This document shows positions 33,795-46,645 of a stretch of DNA of 64,000 nucleotides, piece after piece (position 1 is the stretch's first letter; each line of letters begins with the position of its first letter). A model generated the notes under the pieces. It was given only the letters and a program-made list of their open reading frames with translations, searched no databases and was not told where the DNA came from. Position numbers and translations under genes: made by a program. This stretch comes from Cephalopachus bancanus. Taxonomy: Eukaryota; Chordata; Mammalia; Primates; Tarsiidae. The stretch lies in contig JAPVLO010000575.1 in assembly GCA_027257055.1 (NCBI GenBank), forward strand, positions 124,001-188,000. The letters are read 5' to 3'.

Positions 33795-35759
33795 CTTAGG
33801 GAAAAACACAAAACCTGTTTTTGACAAGCATATTAACAAATGCCAGTATACAACAGCCAAAACATTTCTGAAGTGTCAAGTGGGAGTGGAGCTGGGCCTT
33901 TTGGGGAGAGGGTACTGCCCAGAGACCAGTCCAGCTGCACCTGGGTCCTCTGAGTCCCAACCAGGGGACGGGACCAGGACATTCTGACCCACTGTGGTCT
34001 GAATGGGGAGAGCCTGAGCGGGGCAGGGTGAGTCTGCGTCTTAGGCAACGCGCAGAATGAGAAGGCCCTGATGTTGACTGTGGGCGGGGAAGGAGGACCA
34101 GAGACCCTGACCTGGAGTACGGAGGAACTGGAAGCTCCCTCCTCAGTTCCAGTCCAGATGAGAGATGGCGGACCCCCTGGAGGTGGACCAGGACAGGGGA
34201 TGGACTCACTGGCTGCCTCCAGATCGCCCCTGTAGGCTTGCCAACCCCCGAAATCCCACCATTAAAGAGTTCCTTTCTTGGCTGAGCCTGATAGCATAGA
34301 AGGATTGTGTTTATTACTGGTGGGAACGGGTGACTATTTTCTGCATTCTTAAACGTGAAAGCAAATAAGTACAATTCTTTAGTTTAAATCTTTATTTTTC
34401 CCTCTCAGATAAATTAAAGTTGACCTATCTTCCCGTGCTCCTCCACTGATGCCTTAGGTCAGGGGCTGTGAGAAATCCCTGCTCAGACAGCCTTGTTCTT
34501 GTATTCTAGGCTCCAGGAGAGCTCTGAAGATGCCGGAAATGGAATATTCAGTGTGGGGGGGACCCCTCCGCAGGGCTCACTATCGAGCCTGTCTTTCTCC
34601 TCTGAGGGGCTTGCAACTCGAGGGAGGGTCTGCAGGCAGCGTGGCCAGGCCCCCTCCCAGTACCCAGATCCCCACCCCTGCTACGGGCTCCCAACACTGT
34701 CATCGCCTAGTCCTTGAGACCCTTGTTAGTCTGAAGAACTCAGATGGCCCAGAGTGGAGCCCTGAACCCCGACGGCACTGCCTCCTGTGTGCTGTGCTCC
34801 AACCTGCTCCCTGTTTCCCACACACCCTTTCTCTAAAGCGCTAGGTGACCTGCCGCATACAGTGGGCCCAAGAACCAAAGAGAAGAAACGATACAGCAAG
34901 CGCCCTCTTTGGACCCACTTTCCAGTGGCCTGGTTTTCAGATAATGTGAGCAGTGTTTGACCAGGAGCTGTTTTGGCTCGGTCATTTTCCAGATAAAATA
35001 TATCAGCTTGCGTGGTGTCAGTGACTGTGTCTCTCTGTTCTCAAGCTCCAGCGCTCTTTTAAGGAGAAATCTGATTTTTTTAAAAAAACTGAAAGGGAAG
35101 GCATCAGGGTTCTGGTGGTACTACCCAGTGGAATGCAGGTCAAGGTCTCCAGTGCGCTGGGTCATTAGAGGTGCCCAGCTTGTGTATTCAGGAGGCCCCA
35201 GAGCTGCGTCCAGGAAAGCTCACACGTCTGGCTTGAGCAGAGAGCACAAGGCCCTGCCCTCCTGGGTCTGAGCGTTGCCTCTGACCGGCCTCACTGCCTG
35301 GCTTTCCTAATCTCCACTTTGTGACCCTTCCCAACGTGGCTTTGGGGAAAATTCTTGCAAACCACTGGTCTTGCTTCTCCTTCTGCGAACAATTTTGTTT
35401 TGAGAGGGGGTGAGTCTCATCAGATGTTAGAAAGAAAACAGAATTATCAAAGTAGGTGTTCACGATTTGGCCCTTTGCCACTGCTGTGGGATTTTCTGGT
35501 TTAATTGAGGGGTCTGGTGAGCCAAAGAGGTCTTTGGTGAGATTTCAGGCAATGTGACCAGTCAGGTGACAAATCAAGGCACTGAACACGCCAAGGCACA
35601 TGTAAGGGAAATACATGTTTAGGTGACAAATTCAAGGCAACATAGGGGAGATACATGTCTAGCCAGGGGCTCTTCTTGGTTCCCAGTCTTTCTGTCATTA
35701 TTTTTCTTCACATGGTCCTAAGAGTACACATTAGGTATTTATCACATCCGGCAGTAAAT
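33792..35759. other. Unassigned, repeat-poor intron stretch
   Basis: The longest repeat-poor part of the large intron; no splice-flanked conserved peptide seen on the minus strand. Confidence 0.5.
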
Positions 35760-36000
35760 TTAAAAAGACAATAAATCATATCCATGAACAATTATTATAA
35801 TTCTGTAAAAAAAGCATTGGCAGTAGCGGGAAACTGCTGGGAGGGGAGCGGGGAAGCAGGATTGGCAGTAGTGGGAATCTGCCTGGGGAATGGGGGAGCA
35901 TACATCAACAAGGGTACCTGCATAATGAACATTTGTATACCTAACTCTGAACTGCACCCCACATCTTTAAAATAAAAAATATATATCAATAAAAAAATCA
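35760..36000 (+). mobile_element. 5'-truncated L1 3' end (lineage type)
   Basis: The copy carries GGATTGGCAGTAGTGGGAAT, GTACCTGCATAATGAACATT and ATCTTTAAAATAAAAAATAT. It is the same 3' UTR as the copy at 13728-13987. Confidence 0.75.
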
Positions 36001-36130
36001 TATCCAAATCAGGTTTACTCCAGGCATGCAAGGTTGGTTTATATATTAGAAAATCAACCAAGGACATCTACCTCCAGTAGTTGCAAGCTAAGAAACTCAC
36101 ACTCACATTTCTATTAAAACTAAAAAGTTG

Positions 36131-36436
36131 GACCGGGCTCGGTGGCTCAGCCTGTAATTCCAGCACTTTGGAAGGCCAAGGCGAGTGGATTGCCTGAGCC
36201 CACGGGTTCGAGACCTGCTCGGGCAACTTGGTGAGACCTCGTCTCTACAATAAATAAATATAAAAATTAGCCGGGCAGGGTAGCGGGCGCCTGTAGTTCT
36301 GGCTCCTTGGAAGGCTGAGGCGGAAGGATGGTCAGAGCCCAGCAGGTCGACGTTTGGGTGACCGTGAGCATGCCACTGCACTCCAGCCTAGGCAACAGAG
36401 TGAGACTCCAACTCAAAAATAAATAAATAAATAAAA

Positions 36437-36467
<31 letters not shown>

Positions 36468-36470
36468 AAA
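36131..36470 (+). repeat. Alu, young type with (AAAT)n tail and target duplication
   Basis: AAAAAGTTGGAC occurs on both sides; the tail is a 55-bp AAATA repeat. Confidence 0.93.
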
Positions 36471-36629
36471 GTTGGACAAAATACAAAAACTTCTTTTTGA
36501 AGACACCTAAGGGAACAAAATAAGCCATGGTTGGGGGGCTGGAGAGAACAAGGAAATGGGCCCAATACTTGGATCTACTTCTCCTGGGGGCATTTGTCAA
36601 CTCTGCAGGAGAACTGAAAGGCTTGGGAG

Positions 36630-36921
36630 GCCAGGCACGGGGGCTCAAGCCTATCATCCCAGCAGTTTGGGAGGCCGAGGCGAGAGGATTGCCTGAGTCC
36701 ACGGGTTCGAGGCCACCCCGGGCAACATGGTGAGACTTCGTCTCTACAATAATTCAAAAAATTAGCCGGGCATGGTAGCACGCGCCTGTAGTTCCAGCTA
36801 CTCGGAAGGCTGAGGCGGAAGGATCGCCGGAGCCCAGCGGGTCGAGGCTGCGGTGGCCGGGAGCGGCCACTGCGCTCCAGTCTGGGCGATGCAGTGAGAC
36901 TCCGATTTAAAAAAAAAAAAA
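36630..36921 (+). repeat. Alu, young type
   Basis: GGCCAGGCACGGGGGCTCAA to A14, with AAGGCTTGGGA/AAGCCTGGGA flanks. Confidence 0.92.
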
Positions 36922-36939
36922 AGCCTGGGAAATGCTTCT

Positions 36940-37440
36940 GAGTACTTCATGGCGGGAGAGGAGAAAGGAAGAAACCAAACAGACGGGCAGACTAGGATAG
37001 TCCCGGTAAAAACTTCCGCTGCAAGCCCTACGGACCAGAGTGAGAACACCTACTTCCGGTCTGTAGCCGCGCCCTTTCACACACTTCTTTCTGATTGGTG
37101 CATTTTTCTCGCCCACCCCACCAACCAATCAGTACGCTCCAAGCACTACATAAGCCCCTGACTGCAACTGCCTCACTGCAACCCATTCGGTTCCCTCCTG
37201 TCTGTTGGAAGCGGCAACATTTGCTTTCCTGAATAAACTTCACCTTGTTTGCTCTTTGGTGTTCCGGATCCTTGTTCTTCTCCATCACCTTCCCTGAGAA
37301 CTCGGGATTCTCCAGGCCAGAGCTGTGACCCGTGACACTCTCCTTGGGGCTCTCTGGCTGCGAGCATCCCTGAGTCCTCGGGCGGGCGCCACCATGTTCC
37401 CGTCCCTGGAGACCACCGTGTCCTTGGTCACCACGTGACT
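36940..37440 (+). mobile_element. ERV1-like LTR (boundaries approximate)
   Basis: The stretch has a retroviral promoter layout: opposed CCAAT boxes (CTGATTGGTG at 37091, AACCAATCAG at 37123), TATA-like TACATAAG (37147) and AATAAA (37232-37237) followed by a GT-rich U5-like sequence. GGCGGGAGAGGAG near its start fits ERV1 LTRs. No target duplication was found; 37440-37700 may be leader sequence or unrelated. Confidence 0.6.
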
Positions 37441-37702
37441 GTGCGGTTCCAGAGACTCCTGCAGCGAGGCTGCGGGTCCAGAGCTCGCCCACTGTGGCTG
37501 CCTGCATGGGGAATCCCGAAGAGTGCTCCTCTGCGGGGAAGGGGAGCCAGAGTAGACAGGCCCCAGCAGGGTTTGCAGCCCAGCTTCGAGTCGTGCAGCC
37601 ATTGAACGGGGATCAGAGGGGCTGTCTCCAGCAGCGGCGGTGCCCTCGAGCAACCTGGGGGGTGAGTGCCACCAGGCACATGGCAGAAAGAATTGTAAAT
37701 CC

Positions 37703-37845
37703 TGGCCGGGCTCGGTGGCTCGGCCTGTCATCCCAGCACTTTGGGAGGCCGAGGCGAGTGGATTACCTGAGCCCATGGGTTCGAGACCAGCCAGGGCAAT
37801 TTGGCGAGACCTCGTCGCCGCAATAAAAAAGAAGAGAAAAGAAAT
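37703..37845 (+). repeat. Alu left monomer
   Basis: GGCCGGGCTCGGTGGCTCGG to CGCAATAAAAAAGAAGAG. Confidence 0.88.
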
Positions 37846-38034
37846 TAAAATCCTCTCTGAAGGAAGATAAGGTCACCCTTGGTCTCCAATTACATCTATT
37901 ACAATTTATAAATATAATACAGAGGAATGACCAAAAACAGCATACATATTTTAAGAAAGGAGAAACTGTATTAAAATCATAATACTCAATATATGCCGAT
38001 AACAAAAGATGTACACAAGTCACATTTGACTTCT

Positions 38035-38165
38035 ACAATTACAAGAGGTGCTCAAAGTGGTTACCATCAGTGTCCAGGCACTTCTGATTATGGCGAACTA
38101 AAAATAATACATAGATGACATCTGTTAAAATAAGTATACATTTTTTGGCACCCCCATATATAGCT
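38035..38165 (-). mobile_element. Possible transposase C-terminal remnant (DDE family)
   Basis: The minus strand reads CLDTDGNHFEHLL then a stop, resembling C-termini of IS630/Tc1-type transposases. It is short and decayed, so the family is uncertain. Confidence 0.3.
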
Positions 38166-38367
38166 CATAAGCAAAAATAACCAGGAACCTAAGAAAATAA
38201 GGCAAATACAATAACCAGCAGGTTACTGTAAACAGACCCATGGAGGCTTTGGATACTGAAATAAGATAGACTTCAGAGTATCAAAGTTTACTATGTGCAA
38301 AAATATTTTTAAAAATTAAGATTGAGAATCTCTGCATAAAACTGGAAATTATGAAACATATAATCAC

Positions 38368-38573
38368 CAGCCTGGGCAACATAGCAAGACCCCATCTCTT
38401 AAAAAAATTTTTTTTTAATTACCCGAGTGTGGTGGTGTGCTCCTGTGGTTCAGGGGAGGCAAGGCAGGAGTATCATTTGAGCCCAGGAGGCTGAGGTCGC
38501 AGTGAGCTATAATTATGCCACTACACTCCAGCCTGGGTGACAGAGTGAGACCCTGTCTCTAAAAAAAAAAAAT
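38368..38573 (+). repeat. AluJ-like, 5'-truncated
   Basis: CCAGCCTGGGCAACATAGCA to a 12-bp A tract. Confidence 0.87.
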
Positions 38574-38579
38574 AGAATC

Positions 38580-39424
38580 AATATGGTTTTCCACATTAAC
38601 AGACTAAAAGAGGAAAATTATTCAATTACCTCGATAGTTGCAGGAAAAGCCTTTACTAAAATTAGTAGCCATTAGTGACTTAAAAAAAAAGAAATAGAAA
38701 TAAATTTCCTCAATCTGATAAAGAAGAGCTACCAAAAACTGGCATTAGGTATCATATTTGATAGTAAAATGTTGTGAGATTTCTTTTGAAATTGGAAATG
38801 AGACCAGAATGCCCACTGATACCACTACCATTCAGCATTGTACTGAAGATGCTAACCTGCACAATAGGGCAAGAAAAAAAAAAACTATGACAAGTGAAAA
38901 GTTACTACATCATTTTTATGTTGTATGATTGGGTGTATAAAATTTTAAAATTGGCAAATCAACTATTAGAGTAATAAAAGACTTCAGCAAGATTGTTAAA
39001 TAGAGTCAATATATAAAAAATCAGTTGTGCCGGGCTCGGTGGCTCAGCCTGTAATCCCACGCCTTTGGGAGGCTGAGGTGAATGGATTGCCTGAGCCCGC
39101 GGGTTCGAGACCCGCCTGGGCAGCGAGACCTCATCTCTACAATAAATCAAAAAATCAGCCGGGCGTGGTAGCGCATGCCTGTAATTCCGGCTACTCGGAA
39201 GGCGGAGGCGGAAGGATTGCCGGAGCCCAGCAGGCGAGGCTGCAGTGACCGGAAGCGGCCACTGCACTCCAGTCTGGGCGACAGAGTGAGACTCCAACTA
39301 AAAAAAAAAAAAAAAAAAAAAAAATCAGTTGTATTTCTATATGCTAGCACAGTTGCAAAAGGAATTTTTTTTTCAAAAATATTATTTATGAAAGCATAAA
39401 AAATGCTTAGAAATAAATACACAG

Positions 39425-39425
<1 letters not shown>
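38580..39425 (+). mobile_element. L1 ORF2 fragment split by an Alu
   Basis: Decayed ORF2 codons read INRLKEENYSI, GKAFTKI and later a QLYFYMLAQLQKEF-like stretch, with frameshifts. The Alu at 39029-39323 lies inside and is flanked by AAAAAATCAGTTG duplications. Confidence 0.7.
39029..39323 (+). repeat. Alu, young type with target duplication
   Basis: Flanked by AAAAAATCAGTTG; 25-bp A tail; inserted in L1 ORF2. Confidence 0.94.
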
Positions 39426-40068
<643 letters not shown>

Positions 40069-40084
40069 GCACAACCATGGTCAC

Positions 40085-40305
40085 ACTGCCCAGTTCTGAA
40101 TTTTGTCCCATCGTTTACTAGCAGTATGATCTTGCACGGTTTCTCTGTGCCTCAGTCTCCTCATCTCTAAAACAGGCGTAATAATAACACCAGCCTCACA
40201 GGGTTGCCACAAGGATTCAACGAGCCGGTCTGCATAAAGCCTGTCGAAGGGCTTTATGGATGCTCTCCATAAATAGCTACGTTATTGCTGTCATTATTAT
40301 CACGG
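40085..40305 (+). repeat. MIR, nearly complete
   Basis: TGCCTCAGTCTCCTCATCTC, TAAAACAGGCGTAATAATAA, CACAGGGTTGCCACAAGGAT and CTCTCCATAAATAGCTACG match MIR from core to 3' end. Confidence 0.8.
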
Positions 40306-41669
40306 CCTAACTCACCCACCTAGACGGCGGAGTCTGATTCTTACCCCTAATCTCCCTTACGTGCCCTGGGCTGGGTCTGATCTGAGGAGGGCTGAACAAA
40401 CGCGCTGGAGGAAGGAATAACTCTGCTGACCTCTTGGCTCTGATGTGTTTGTCCCTGAGGACCACACCCTGCAAATCCGCTTTCCCGAGATGATCACAGG
40501 CACACAGGATGGATTGCCAGCCGCCCCAGCGTACTGCCCACTGCACCTGAACTCCACAGTCCCGCGCGAGGGGCCTGGACCGTCCCCTGGCCCAGAGCTC
40601 TAACGTCGTGCCACAGATGAAGGGCGGCCAGTGGGGATTCGAGGGCCCCCTCCAGCAGAGTGGACAGAAAGAGAGTGATCCAGACTGTGCCACAAAGTAA
40701 GACAGGGAAGTCCAGCAGCAGAAAAACCTGCCTATGGGCCACACTCAGGAAAAGATGGTCATTATTAGCAATGCATGCTGCCAGTTACTATGGAAATTTT
40801 TTCTTTTTTTTTTAAGTCAGAATCTCACTCTGTCACCCAGGCTGGAGTGTAGTGGCATGTTCCTAGCTCAATGCAGCCCCTACCTTAACCCCAGAAGATT
40901 TTTTTTAAATGATTTCTGAAGTTCTGGATCATCAGTCAAGGAGAACTCGTCACATGAAGTGAAGCAAGGACACAAGGATTTGCCAAAGGGAATGCCGTGG
41001 TCAGTGAATTCTTCAAGCTCTTCTACAAAGCTTTTGATGATGAAATTTTCTCAGACTTGTAAAATGAACTGAAACAAAAAATAGAAGTCTAACAACAATT
41101 TTGATAATTCCTCTAAGTTGACATTTTAGGTGACACAATATCTGAAGAAAGAGATCAGCACTGCAGCTTCTTTAGAATAAGACCTTCCGTGTGTACCCTT
41201 ATTCCAATTCAAGTGCGTCCTAGAGTCCACACACCCTGTGCTGACTTGTCCACTAGACCAAGCCCTGAGTGACTGCAATCCAGAACATACCACAGTTCCT
41301 TTCTGCGGGAGCTGAAAACCCATGAAGAGAGACAATCTTCTAGTTTCAAGACACAGAAGCACAAAAGAAACAATCACCATTTACAGGAGGAGCCAAAAGC
41401 TGACTCGGTGGCTTCCAGCCAAAGGAACCAGAGAAAATGTCACCAAAGAGACGACTCGGGCGCCGGAGAAAGCATCTCCCAGGGCTGCCTTTGGGCTGGC
41501 TTTGAGGCCTAGTGACTCCTAACAGGTAGTGGGTAAGGTGGGCCTTTCAGGGGTGTGAAGGGTCTGAGTATAGTGCAACAAGGTAGACGGTTAAGCCACA
41601 CTTCTCTGACTTGCCCACTTTTTTTAAAAGGCAGATTCTTTGAATCTTCTCACAAGCCCTGATGTCTCT
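40306..41669. other. Unassigned intron stretch
   Basis: Apart from an Alu fragment, nothing is recognised. At 40960-41060 the plus strand reads KGNAVVSEFFKLFYKAFDDE, which I cannot match. Confidence 0.4.
40798..40895 (-). repeat. Alu right-arm fragment
   Basis: TAAGTCAGAATCTCACTCTG to CAATGCAGCCCCTACC. Confidence 0.75.
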
Positions 41670-41959
41670 CTTTTTTTTTTTGAGTTGGAGTCTCACTCCG
41701 TCGCCCAGACTGGAGTGCAGTGGCCGCTCCCGGCCACCGCAGCCTCAACCTGCTGGGCTCCGGCGATCCTTCCGCCTCAGCCTCCCCAGTAGCTGGAACT
41801 ACAGGTGCGCGCTACCATGCCCGGCTCATTTTTGATCTATTGTAGAGATGAGGTCTCATCAAGTTGCCCGGGTGGGTCAGGAACCCACAGACTCAGGCAA
41901 TCCACTCACTTTGGCCACCCAAAGTGCTGGGATTACAGACTGAGCCACCGAGCCCGGCC
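41670..41959 (-). repeat. Alu, young type
   Basis: GAGTTGGAGTCTCACTCCGT to GAGCCACCGAGCCCGGCC. Confidence 0.92.
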
Positions 41960-42300
41960 CCCTTATGTCTCTTAAGATGGAAAGGTTTTTGTGACATTTT
42001 AATGAACAACTCAATCCAGTCCAGGTTTTAAACTCTTTCGGATTTCCTTCCCGCTTAAGTGAGTTTATGGCCCACAGGAGAAAGGGGGCCCTCGGATCCA
42101 TGCTGGCTGGCCTCTGGCACAAAGCACTTGGCCGGGACTGGTATCTGCTCAGGAAAGCAGAGCCTGCCTGACTTTTGGCAAGTGCACCGTCGTCTGGCCT
42201 CCAGCGGGGAAATCCTCCCACACTGAGGCCTCCGGGTCCAGACCTGAAGCCCATGCGGGCCAGCTGTGCACCTCAGTGCCCACATCTGCTTACAAAGTCT
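41960..42300. other. Unassigned intron stretch
   Basis: Lies between two Alus; no repeat or coding signal recognised. Confidence 0.5.
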
Positions 42301-42579
42301 GCAGGGCCTGTAATCCCGCGCCTTTGAGAGGCTGAGGTGAGTGGATTGTCTGAGCCTGCGGGTTCGAGACCTGCCTGGGCAGCGAGACCTCATCTCTACA
42401 ATAAATCAAAAAAATTAGCTAGGCGTGGTAGCGCACGCCTGTAGTTCAAGCTACGTAGAAGTCTGAGGTGGAAGGATCGCCGGAGCCCAGCAGGCCGAGG
42501 CTGCGGTGGCCGGGAGCGGCCACTGCACTCCAGTCTGGGCGACGGAGTGAGACTCCAACTCAAAAAAAAAAAAAAAAAC
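42301..42579 (+). repeat. Alu, young type, 5'-truncated
   Basis: It starts at GCCTGTAATCCCGCGCC and ends in A16. Confidence 0.9.
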
Positions 42580-43164
42580 TCTGCGGGGACTTCAGGGGGC
42601 TACTGTGCCCCTCCCAGGCCTGGGGTGGCCAGAGCTTAGCCTCAGCTCATCCGTCCAGCCACCTCACTGCACCAAGACTGCCTCACCCCTCCAGCTGCAC
42701 ACTCAGTGTGGCAGGAAATGTGTGCACGCACGCACAACTCACACAGTCACACACACACACCAAGTCTCCATGCCGCGCCCAGGCAGCAGACCACCGGCCT
42801 CCCTCCCTGTTGGGAGCCGGCCGTGGAGGCCTGCCTGAGCGTTAGGGATCCAGGCGGGCTGCGGACCTTGAGACCACCAGGCTGGTTCAGGAGCTGAAGG
42901 CCCGTTCCCTCCTCCTTTCTTTGTTGTTTAGCGTTACCCGCTGGCAGGGACTTTTATGATCTAAGCATGAAGTTCTGAGAATATGACAGGCATGGCTGAC
43001 TCTAGAGATCCAATGTTCCCGTTTCTCACAGGCTGTGGTTTCGGCTTTAAACTTAACACAGTTCAAGCTCAGATCACATTTGGGAGCCTTATACATAATA
43101 CAGCTTCTTTATAAGATTTAAAAATATATTTGCAAAATTAGTATATGCATTCAGAGGGCTGTTT
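42580..43164. other. Unassigned intron stretch
   Basis: Contains a short CACACACAC-type tract near 42740 and no coding signal. Confidence 0.5.
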
Positions 43165-43738
43165 CCAGTGTTAGATGGTATAGATGATTATCTAGGGTTA
43201 CCAGAAATGGCCCAGCACGAACGTTGGGCTGGGCCACATTTTTAGGAACTGGTTTAAGCCATAATTAAGCGTTGTTTATAGTACAGGTAAAATTATTACA
43301 GATAAGAAAGGTATAAGGATTTTAGTCAGTTATATTGCTTTTGAGGAATATAAACCAAGCATGAGGAACAGTGAGATAACTTTGGGATTGTCCTTCCTCA
43401 TGCTTAAGGAAACGCCTGGTGGGCAGGGGACGCCCCCACCTGGCTTTGTGTTCACGTGAAAGTCTTGTGATTTAACATGTGAAAGTTTGGGATAAAAGAC
43501 TCACGGCTGGTCCCAATAAATGGCTTCTGCTCATTTCACTGAACAGTTGTCCACTTTCTTTCTTTCTCTTTATATCTATCCCTCCATCTTTCTTTCAATA
43601 TCTATCCCTGCTACAGAATTGGCTTCTGCACTAGACAGAGTCCAGTCTCTTTCTTTCTCCTTATTTCTCCAGAATATTCGCCAGCGCTGCCCCGCCTTCT
43701 AGGGACCCTCTAAATCTCTTTGGGGGGCTGGTCCCCCA
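43165..43738 (+). mobile_element. Putative retroviral LTR (boundaries approximate)
   Basis: TATA-like GATAAAAG (43492) is followed within 25 bp by AATAAA (43515-43520), and a pyrimidine-rich U5-like stretch follows to a CA near 43738. The compact promoter/poly(A) layout suggests an LTR, perhaps class II. No family match or target duplication could be assigned. Confidence 0.5.
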
Positions 43739-44839
43739 TACCTCCCACCACACCTGCGCTGTTCCCGGGCTCCCTCACACCTCTCTGTCTGCAAGAGGAA
43801 GTGACTCTGCACGCCCTGGACCTCCCTGCCCCGCCCATCCGTCTTTTCCCCCCATCGCGTCAGCCAGCGGCTGCCCGTGTCCTCTTCCTGTCAGTCGGGA
43901 AATCCTCTTACAGCCCCTCGTGGCATTCCATCTCACATTTGGCCTCGATGGTGCAGGTGGTGTTTGATCCTCACGGGGAAAGAACCCAGTAGGGACGAGG
44001 TTGCCATGGCTCTTGGGATGAGAGCCTGGAGAGGACTGAGGGTGAGACACACTGCTTCGATTTCCACCACGCTCCTTGCCACAGTGAGATGACATGCGGG
44101 TCTGGCTATGTCTGGAGAACTAGGAGCTAAATACAGGAGTGGCTTGGGGCACGGGAAGGTTTGTTGTTTGGAGAACGTGCGGCAAGGTAAACTGGCTGGC
44201 ATCCTGGTTGGCCCTCTGGCCAGCAGCAGCCTGAGCCCACCACCGGGCCTGTGGAGATCACCTGTCCACCCCCAGCTGGCTTCAGGCTGATGTGGAGGGT
44301 GACTGTCCTTTGACCTCCAGTCTCCCCCTTCCATTCCCTCACTTTCCAGCTTTGTCTCCCATTCCCGTCATCCCGCCTCAGCTCTGTCTGGACTTCAGAC
44401 AGACATGGGGTTCTGGTGACTACGGACTGGCCCCGTTCCACGTGCCGCACACATGGTCACACTCACTGGCCGCGCCGGGGGCTCCTGGAGGCCCAGAGCC
44501 TTTTGTGGTCCAACCTTCTAACGTTTGCCTGTCTGGCAGATACAAAGTTCTTTTTCGTTGTTGTTTTCATTTTTATTTCTCTAATTATTGAGTTTTGAGC
44601 ACTTTTATATGCTTGTAGCTTCAGGATTTTTACCTCCTGTGAATTGCCCACTTACATTCTTTTCTTATTTTTCTTCTGAATTTTAAATTATTATTGCTTG
44701 TTGTTGGAGATCTTGGTTTGCTAAGAATTCTTGTCATTAGCAGGTGTTGTTCTTTATCAAGAGATTTTTCTGTATCTACTTAGAGAATCCTATGATTACC
44801 AAAATGAGAGATGTACAAAATTACCAAAATGACATATGT
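43739..44839. other. Unassigned intron stretch
   Basis: Several chance reading frames on both strands, none familiar; composition is unremarkable. Confidence 0.5.
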
Positions 44840-45480
44840 ACATGGTATTTGTGAGAGCACAATATCAGAGACAATTTAAAAGTCCTTCAACGAGACAGGC
44901 GGGTCCATACAATAATAAGCACTCATTAAAAACAGGAAGATGCCAGCTATTTACACACATAGGAAAATAAATAAAAGCAGGAAGAAGCTCTTTACAAACC
45001 GATAGGAAAAGATTCCCAGGATGCATTGCTAAGTAAACACTAAATTCAAGGTGCAGAAGAGGCTGGACAGCACAATCGTCTAAAAAGTGGGTTAGGAGGG
45101 CTGGGCTCGGTGGCTCAGCCCGTCATCCCAGCACTTTGGGAGGCCGAGGCGAGTGGACTGCCTGAGTCCGCGGGTTCGAGACCCACCCGGGCAAGTTGGT
45201 GAGACCTCATCTCTACAATAAATTAAAAAAAAAAAAATTAGCCGAATGTGGTAGCGTGCGCCTGTAGTTCCAGCTGCTTGGAAGGCTGAGGCGGAAGGAT
45301 CGCTGGAGCCCAGCAGGTGGAGGCTGCAGTGGCCAAGAGTAGCCACTGCACTCCAGTCTGGGCAACGGAGTGAGACTCCAACTAAAAAAAAAAAAGTGGG
45401 TAAGGAGGTTGTATATGCACACTGACGTGCACATACATACAGTAACTTTGGAGGAACACAAAAGGGATTCTCAAAGGCAT
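44840..45480 (+). mobile_element. Old L1 3' fragment split by an Alu
   Basis: TCCATACAATAATAAGCACT, GGAAAAGATTCCCAGGATGC and AAGGTGCAGAAGAGG follow the L1M ORF2/3' UTR boundary order. An Alu occupies 45102-45393. Confidence 0.65.
45102..45393 (+). repeat. Alu, young type, inside an old L1
   Basis: GGCTGGGCTCGGTGGCTCAG to A12. Confidence 0.92.
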
Positions 45481-45634
45481 CTAGAACAGAAGGGATGGTG
45501 CCCCTGGCTCTGCATGGGCCAGGAACATCTGGAGAGGACAGTTCTTGGAACCAGGAGCCTCTGAGAACAGTGTAGGCTCAGGGAGAACTGGGGGGTGGTA
45601 AGTGCATTCATAGTCACACCACATCAGGAATTTT

Positions 45635-45911
45635 CTTTTTTTTTTTGAGTTGGGGTCTCACTCTCTGTTGCCCAGGCTGGAGTGCGGGCACAATCATGGC
45701 TCACCGCAGCTTTGAACTCCTGGGCTCAGGCAATCCTTCTGCCTCAGACTCCCAAGTACAGGTGCACACCACCATGCCCTGCGAATTTTTTGTAGAGACA
45801 GAGTCTTGCTATGTTGCCCAGGCTAATCTTGAACTCCTGAGCTCAAGTAATGCACATGCCTCGGCCTCCCAAAGTGCTGCGATTATGGGTGTGAGCCATC
45901 ACACTCGGCCA
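45635..45911 (-). repeat. AluJ-like
   Basis: T10, GAGTTGGGGTCTCACTCTCT to GAGCCATCACACTCGGCC. Confidence 0.87.
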
Positions 45912-46164
45912 CATCAGAAACTATTAAAGGGCATGGTAAATTGATCTTGTAAAATCTTAAAACATTGGGAAAACCGTCTTCAACTCTCTGAATGACAGTC
46001 TTGTGAAAGAGAGACTTTTTCTGAATGGCACCGTTATTATGTCATGCAAGGTCATGTGTGTAGAAGCCCGAGAGAGACAGACTGACACTCAAAATGTGGA
46101 AAACTCTCTGATTGTCATAATACTCCAAGATGGACCCAGGTTGCTTTGTTGAGAAGCTGACTGA

Positions 46165-46378
46165 TTCCATTTACATGAAGCGTAAGAATAAGCAAAACTA
46201 ATCTATGGAGAGAGAGGTCAGAAAAAATGATTACCCTAGGGAGGTACTAATTGGAAGTGTGAAGGAGCCTTCTGGGAGCTGGAAATGTTCTATATCTTGA
46301 GCTGAGTAGTGTTTTCAAGGGTGTTTATATGTAAAAAAATCAAGCTATACACTTAAGATCTGTGCACGTTACCGTAAG
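46165..46378 (+). mobile_element. Old L1 3' UTR fragment
   Basis: CATTTACATGAAGCGTAAG, TGAGCTGAGTAGTG and CAAGCTATACACTTAAGATC are L1M 3' UTR landmarks. It ends where the mariner fragment begins. Confidence 0.65.
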
Positions 46379-46502
46379 AGGAACCCCCACAAAATAGAAT
46401 TTATATTTATTAAAAACTGTGTATTTATTCTCACGTGTTTGAACTCAGTCACCTTCAAAGCACTCTCTGTTTGAGGCAATACACCTATCGAGACGTTTTT
46501 TT
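46379..46502 (-). mobile_element. 3' terminal fragment of a mariner transposon
   Basis: The minus strand encodes RLDRCIASNRECFEGD and then an AGAATAAATACACAG tail running into a GGGGG terminus. This matches the end of the larger mariner at 53440-54640. It is cut off at its 5' side by a truncated Alu arm. Confidence 0.75.
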
Positions 46503-46504
46503 TC

Positions 46505-46645
46505 CAGCTACTTGGAAGGCTGAGGCGGAAGGATCACCTGAGCCCGACAGGTCAAGGCTGTGGTGGCTGTGAGTGTGCCACTGCACTCCAGTCTGGGCAA
46601 CAGAGTGAGACTCCGACTCAAAAACAAACAAAAAAAAACAAAAAG
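46505..46645 (+). repeat. Alu right arm
   Basis: CAGCTACTTGGAAGGCTGAG to an A-rich tail; truncated at its 5' end and abutting the mariner fragment. Confidence 0.85.

Noticed and set aside
40494..40742. Minus-strand frame with a hydrophobic start, considered as GABRR2 exon 1 (signal peptide)
   Set aside because: It does not resemble the rho-2 signal peptide or the basic segment after it, has no suitable donor, and overlaps other chance frames.
43165..43738. A gene promoter at the TATA-like GATAAAAG
   Set aside because: The close AATAAA and U5-like downstream sequence fit a retroviral LTR better, and no exon follows.
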